Assembly: GCF_014191605.1 (NCBI RefSeq)
Contig: NZ_JACHWU010000001.1
Coordinates: 124,001-188,000 of the forward strand
Direction: 5' to 3'
Length of the DNA: 64,000 bases
Origin: Prauserella isguenensis
GTDB taxonomy: Bacteria > Actinomycetota > Actinomycetes > Mycobacteriales > Pseudonocardiaceae
The translations under genes were made by a program, and so were the position numbers. This document shows positions 57,586 through 64,000 of this stretch, piece by piece (position 1 is the stretch's first letter; each line of letters starts with the position of its first letter). The notes under the pieces are model-generated. The model searched no databases and was not told the origin of the DNA. It was given only the letters and a program-made list of their open reading frames with translations.

Positions 57586-57617
57586 AGGCGGCGCTCGCAC
57601 ACGTGCAGGCGCCGCCT
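57586..57617 (+). terminator. Hairpin with short T-run in the cassette spacer
   Basis: 8-bp arms (57587-57594, 57609-57616) plus an inner GCAC/GTGC pairing, followed by TTTC. Stronger than the hairpin at 57458 and likely the true end of the first transcription unit. Confidence 0.6.
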
Positions 57618-57852
57618 TTCTCGGGTTCACGCCGTCAGCGGCGGACGCATGTACGTCAGGTCCGGTCCGGCGGGCGCGCGGGTCGGCGTACACATTCCCG
57701 GCCGGTCGACGAGCGCCGCACGTCCGAGGTCTACACCGCGGATCGGCACGGTCCGGTGTCGCGTCCGAGGGTGAAACGGCATCATGTCCTGTCAGACGCG
57801 CGCCGAGCCGCCGTAGGCGCCGCGCGCGAGCGGCAGCAACGAGGAGGGGGCC

Positions 57853-58173
57853 ATGAGCGGCTTCGACGTCAATGCGAACGAACTGGATACCTACGCCGGG
57901 AAACTGGGCGGCCAGCGGGAGACCGCGGGCCAGATCGGGAGTTTGGTCGACAAGGCCGACGTCGGCGACCAGTCCTGGGGGATCGTCGGCATCTTCGTCC
58001 TCAACAACTACAAGGAGATGCTCGGCGACCTCAAAGATCTCTTCACGAGCCTCGACGAGGGTTTCGCCTCCGGTGAGGACAAGTTCAAGAACGCGGCCAA
58101 GGGCTACCGCGAGAAGGAGCGAGCGGTGAAGGAGCTCCTGGACAAGTTCGACATCACGATGGGGGGCAAGTAG
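57853..58173 (+). CDS. EspC-like small secretion-associated protein, copy 2
   Basis: 106 residues. Paralogue of the protein at 55238, with the same SWGIVGI segment and YxxxE at Y85-E89 (GYREKE). Helical, no signal peptide. The ribosome binding site GAGGAGGGGG is very strong. The stop is 2 nt before the next ATG, so it is co-translated with the 371-residue protein. Confidence 0.8.
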   Translation: MSGFDVNANELDTYAGKLGGQRETAGQIGSLVDKADVGDQSWGIVGIFVLNNYKEMLGDLKDLFTSLDEGFASGEDKFKNAAKGYREKERAVKELLDKFDITMGGK

Positions 58174-58175
58174 CC

Positions 58176-59291
58176 ATGGCCGAAGAGACGACCGAATCGG
58201 GCGGCGTCGAGATCACGACCGGCGGCAAAGGCCTGGGCACGACGGCACTGGAATCCGCACCGTTCCTCGGCGGCGCGATCAAGACCTTCCAGGCAGGCGG
58301 CAAGCTCACCGACGGTGCGGACCCTTCCGAGATCGGTGGGCTGCTGTCAGAAGGCACGAGTTTCATCTCGTCCTGCGCAGGCACCGCGGGTGAGATCGCC
58401 ATGGACCCCATCGGCTGGCTGGTCGGGCAGGGCCTGGACTTCCTCATCTCCATCTGCCAACCGATCCAGGACGCCATCCATATGGTCAGCGGCGACGGCC
58501 CCGCTCTGCAGCAGGCAGCCGACAACTTCAAAGCCATTGGCCAAGGCATCCAGGAGCTGAGCGGAAAATTCAGTGAGGAACTGAACTCGTCGCTGCAGAA
58601 CTGGGGCGGCGAGGCGTCCGAGGCAGCGGGTACCAAGCTCGCCGACTTCGCCAAGGGCATCGACGGCGTCGCCGGTCAAGCGGGCGAGCTCTCCTCACTG
58701 CTCCAGATGTCCAGCATGGTGATGACGGTCATCGAGGAGTTCATCAAGGCCATTCTCACCGAGTTCATCACCTGGCTGATCATGATCTGGGTCCCCGCGA
58801 TCGCGAGTGCGGGGCCGACCTTCGGCGCCTCCACGGCCGCCGCAGGCACGGCCACCGGCGTCCGCGCTGCGAGCACGGGCAGCCGGGTGTCCCGCATGGT
58901 GCAGAAACTGAAGGACGTCCTGAACAAGATCATGGACTTCCTGCGCCGCATGCGGACCCGGATGGGCAACCTCAAGCAGGGCGTCCGCCAGGCGATGGAT
59001 CACAGGAGGATGCGGAGCGGTCTGGCCGACTTGGCAGTCGAGGACGGCACCGCCGGCGCCCGGGAGAAACTGCTGAGCGGCGACGGTCTGGTCGGCGAAC
59101 AGCTGCAACAGGGCTTGGGCAGGTCCATGTGGGAGGCAGGCAAGGATTCGCTCAAGGACCAGGTCGGCGTGGGTCCCAACGGCAAGGGAAAGCTGTACGG
59201 CAACCTCGGCAAGGTCGCCGGAGCCGCCGAGGGCGAAGGAACCGGCGAAGACCAGTCCAAGAGCGAGACCGAAGACCACTTGGACATCTGA
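58176..59291 (+). CDS. WxG-domain membrane-associated T7SS-like protein, copy 2
   Basis: 371 residues. Paralogue of the protein at 55585: DPIGWLVGQGLDFLISI, GDGPALQQAADNFKAIGQGI, WxG turn W143-G-G145 (NWGGEASEAAG), hydrophobic segment at about 186-228 (EFITWLIMIWVPAIASAG). Its C-terminus is different from copy 1: basic (MRTRMGNLKQGVRQAMDHRR) then acidic. Conservation of the front half with divergence behind is like polymorphic secreted proteins. Function unknown. Confidence 0.78.
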   Translation: MAEETTESGGVEITTGGKGLGTTALESAPFLGGAIKTFQAGGKLTDGADPSEIGGLLSEGTSFISSCAGTAGEIAMDPIGWLVGQGLDFLISICQPIQDAIHMVSGDGPALQQAADNFKAIGQGIQELSGKFSEELNSSLQNWGGEASEAAGTKLADFAKGIDGVAGQAGELSSLLQMSSMVMTVIEEFIKAILTEFITWLIMIWVPAIASAGPTFGASTAAAGTATGVRAASTGSRVSRMVQKLKDVLNKIMDFLRRMRTRMGNLKQGVRQAMDHRRMRSGLADLAVEDGTAGAREKLLSGDGLVGEQLQQGLGRSMWEAGKDSLKDQVGVGPNGKGKLYGNLGKVAGAAEGEGTGEDQSKSETEDHLDI

Positions 59292-59294
59292 CGC

Positions 59295-60743
59295 ATGGAC
59301 TCCCTACTCGAAGGCATCGGAGATTGGTTCGACAGTCTGTCGGTCCTGCTCGACATGTGGCCACTGCTGCTCGGCCTCGCCGCGCTCCTTCTCTACGGCA
59401 TCCGGTCCTCACGACGGCGAGCCCGTCAGGAGGCCGAAGCCAACCTCGCCCAGCTCCACGAGATGGCCAAGCCACTGAACGGCACGGTGTTGACCGGGGA
59501 CCAGGCCGAGGGCTGGTCGACCGGACTGTGGCCACCGTTCGAGAGGAACAACCGCGGTCTGCGCCGGTTCGGACGGCGAAGCAAACCTCAGTTCGGCATG
59601 GCCGTCGAGTTCACCCGCGGGCCATGGCGGGTACGCATCAGCCAGGCATCGCAGCGGTCGCGCACGGCCAACCGCCGGTTCGTCACCACCTTCGAACACC
59701 GCATCGACATCGCCACCGCCGATCTTCCGCCGCTCAAGGTGTCCCAGCGGCAGTACACGGATTACCGGGGGCGACCGCACGATCCGGACGACGAGGCTTT
59801 CCTGTTCGGATCGCCGCTGGTCAAGGAACCACCCGCCACCGCCGAACAGCGTCAGGACCACTGGGTCCAAGCGGCGGTGTCGGCTCCGGCGAACCAACAC
59901 CTCGCGGCGTTCACCAGTGACCCGGCCGCAGCAGCGCGCATGCTCAACGGCAACGCCACAGCATGGCTCCTCGACCGGCAGCGTTCGATGCCGCGACTGC
60001 TGACATTCGAGTCCGGCCTGCTGTACGCCACGGCACCCGGCCGCATCGACCCGTTCGGTGCCACCGAGACCGTCAACACGATGCTCGGGCTCCTCGACTG
60101 CATCCCCGGAGCGGCGCCCGCCGGGGCCGTGGCGGGGGCGACACCCGCTCAGGCGGGCCACGCGACACCCGTGCACTCCCAGGTCGAGAACGAGAACCAC
60201 CTGATCGCCGAAACCCCACCGCCGGCGGCCGAGGACGACGAACACAAGTCCTCGGCCATGTCCACGCTGGGCTTCATCGGCATCGCGATCGCCGGACTGG
60301 CTCTGCTCCTCGGCCTACTCGGTTACGGCAGTGTCGCCATGATCAACGGAGTCGGCATGGCGACCGGACTGTCCGAAGAGATCGAGGTGCACATCATCGG
60401 TGAATCCGACTGGCGCGCCCATCGCCACAGCAGTATTACCTCGAAGTTCGTCGGCGAGTACACGGTGGACGGTCGGACTCACCAAGTCGGTGTGAGCAGC
60501 GGAGAGGTCGGTGACGTGATCGAGGGGAACCTCCCGCCGCTGCCCATCGAGTGGCTCGGGTTCCACTACGACGAGCCGACGACCGATACCAACTGGTGGG
60601 AGCCGTACCTGTACATCCTCGCCGGTGTGGTCTGTTTCGGCCTATTCGCGGTGCCGATATGGCTGGGTCGTGCCGATAGGAAGGACATGGCCGCCGCAGC
60701 GCAGGACTCGGCGCCCGGCGAACCGTCGACGCGACCGGAATGA
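59295..60743 (+). CDS. Membrane protein with shared C-block, end of accessory cluster
   Basis: 482 residues. First membrane helix at about 20-38 (MWPLLLGLAALLLYGI), two more at about 322-352 and 437-457, so part of the chain is outside. The block MPRLLTFESGLLYATAPGRI (about 232-251) is homologous to one in the 223-residue protein at 54493; the later half is an extra, not present there. It starts 3 nt after the 371-residue gene. With that gene and the EspC-like one it forms the second copy of the cassette. Terminated by the hairpin at 60761. Confidence 0.76.
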   Translation: MDSLLEGIGDWFDSLSVLLDMWPLLLGLAALLLYGIRSSRRRARQEAEANLAQLHEMAKPLNGTVLTGDQAEGWSTGLWPPFERNNRGLRRFGRRSKPQFGMAVEFTRGPWRVRISQASQRSRTANRRFVTTFEHRIDIATADLPPLKVSQRQYTDYRGRPHDPDDEAFLFGSPLVKEPPATAEQRQDHWVQAAVSAPANQHLAAFTSDPAAAARMLNGNATAWLLDRQRSMPRLLTFESGLLYATAPGRIDPFGATETVNTMLGLLDCIPGAAPAGAVAGATPAQAGHATPVHSQVENENHLIAETPPPAAEDDEHKSSAMSTLGFIGIAIAGLALLLGLLGYGSVAMINGVGMATGLSEEIEVHIIGESDWRAHRHSSITSKFVGEYTVDGRTHQVGVSSGEVGDVIEGNLPPLPIEWLGFHYDEPTTDTNWWEPYLYILAGVVCFGLFAVPIWLGRADRKDMAAAAQDSAPGEPSTRPE

Positions 60744-60760
60744 GCCGACCGCTGTGATTC

Positions 60761-60799
60761 CGCGGCGGCGGTCCGGGCACGTCCCGGGCCGCCGCCGCG
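60761..60799 (+). terminator. Terminator of the accessory cluster
   Basis: Arms 60761-60777 and 60783-60799 pair over 17 positions with one G-T wobble, around a CACGT loop, 17 nt after the stop. Confidence 0.82.
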
Positions 60800-60895
60800 C
60801 CACCCCCTACCTGCAACGTCGCACCGGTGCCGAGCAGCGCCGTCGCGCTCAGGCCTGACGTCGTCATGAACCGCTCGGCCACGCCGGCGAACCCC

Positions 60896-60925
60896 GCGCC
60901 GGCCACCTCCGCGCCGGCCACCTCC
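60896..60925. repeat. Perfect 15-bp tandem duplication
   Basis: Two identical adjacent 15-bp copies (60896-60910, 60911-60925) in the spacer between the accessory cluster and rpoC. Confidence 0.88.
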
Positions 60926-60956
60926 GCGCAACGAAGCGGAAACGCCCCCGAACACG

Positions 60957-60993
60957 AAAACGGCCCCCGGTCCGATGTGGACCGAGGGCCGTT
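60957..60993 (-). terminator. Terminator of rpoC
   Basis: About 14 paired bases with one mismatch (left arm ends 60973, right arm starts 60979), GATGT loop. On the minus strand it is followed by a TTTT run, 12 nt beyond the rpoC stop: a classic intrinsic terminator. Confidence 0.88.
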
Positions 60994-61004
60994 CCCGTCA
61001 CTGC

Positions 61005-64000
<2,996 letters not shown>

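Larger units (their letters stand above)
57446..57852. other. Spacer between the two cassette copies
   Basis: 407 bp without a gene. It holds two hairpins on the plus strand and presumably the promoter of the second half-cluster. Confidence 0.6.

Overview
The window is about 69-70% GC (by eye) and comes from the chromosome of a high-GC actinomycete. Gene order (glmM, rplM-rpsI, ESX-4-type secretion genes, truA, alpha/spc/S10 ribosomal operons, tuf-fusA-rpsG-rpsL, rpoC), the codon use and the protein sequences point to the order Pseudonocardiales (a Saccharomonospora/Amycolatopsis-like genus; inference, not proven). No tRNA, rRNA, CRISPR array or insertion sequence was seen.

Layout. 1-632: 3' end of a carboxyltransferase-like gene. 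753-6795 (minus): glmS, nnr, alr, an alpha/beta hydrolase and tsaE, mostly joined by 4-nt stop/start overlaps. 6979-7815: a second alpha/beta hydrolase. 7985-11880 (minus): a secretion-linked trio, namely an EspC-like protein, a 1013-residue EspB-like chimera and a small coiled-coil protein. 12142-14834 (minus): glmM and rplM-rpsI. 15359-31107: a complete ESX-4-type type VII secretion (T7SS) locus with an Esx pair, an Hsp70-like membrane protein, eccC, eccD, mycP, eccB, eccE, a 27-codon micro-ORF and a conserved unknown. 31174-49205 (minus): truA, rplQ-rpoA-rpsD-rpsK-(63-aa ORF)-rpsM-rpmJ-infA, map-adk-secY and the full spc and S10 operons. 49576-53929 (minus): tuf, fusA, rpsG, rpsL. 54493-60743 (plus): a seven-gene accessory cluster. 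61005-64000 (minus): 3' two thirds of rpoC.

How the genes work together. The cell-wall genes (glmS, glmM, alr) supply UDP-GlcNAc and D-alanine. The ribosomal block is co-oriented and heavily overlapped. The ESX locus encodes the inner-membrane machine EccB/C/D/E and the mycosin MycP. Likely substrates are the Esx pair, the EspC/EspB-like pair and, 25-30 kb away, the accessory cluster.

Most interesting. (1) The 54.5-60.7 kb cluster is a duplicated cassette (EspC-like small protein + WxG/membrane protein + a membrane protein with a shared C-terminal block) around a YbaB/EbfC-like protein. It is the best candidate here for an undescribed T7SS-associated system. (2) A 63-codon ORF lies between rpsM and rpsK. 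(3) A 27-codon ORF is coupled by ATGA on both sides after eccE. (4) A 15-bp hairpin buries the ribosome binding site and start of the Hsp70-like gene. (5) A 21-bp tandem repeat family occurs at two distant intergenic sites. (6) EccE carries a collagen-like N-terminal extension of about 170 residues. (7) The EspB-like gene has a 5' half of clearly lower GC than its surroundings.
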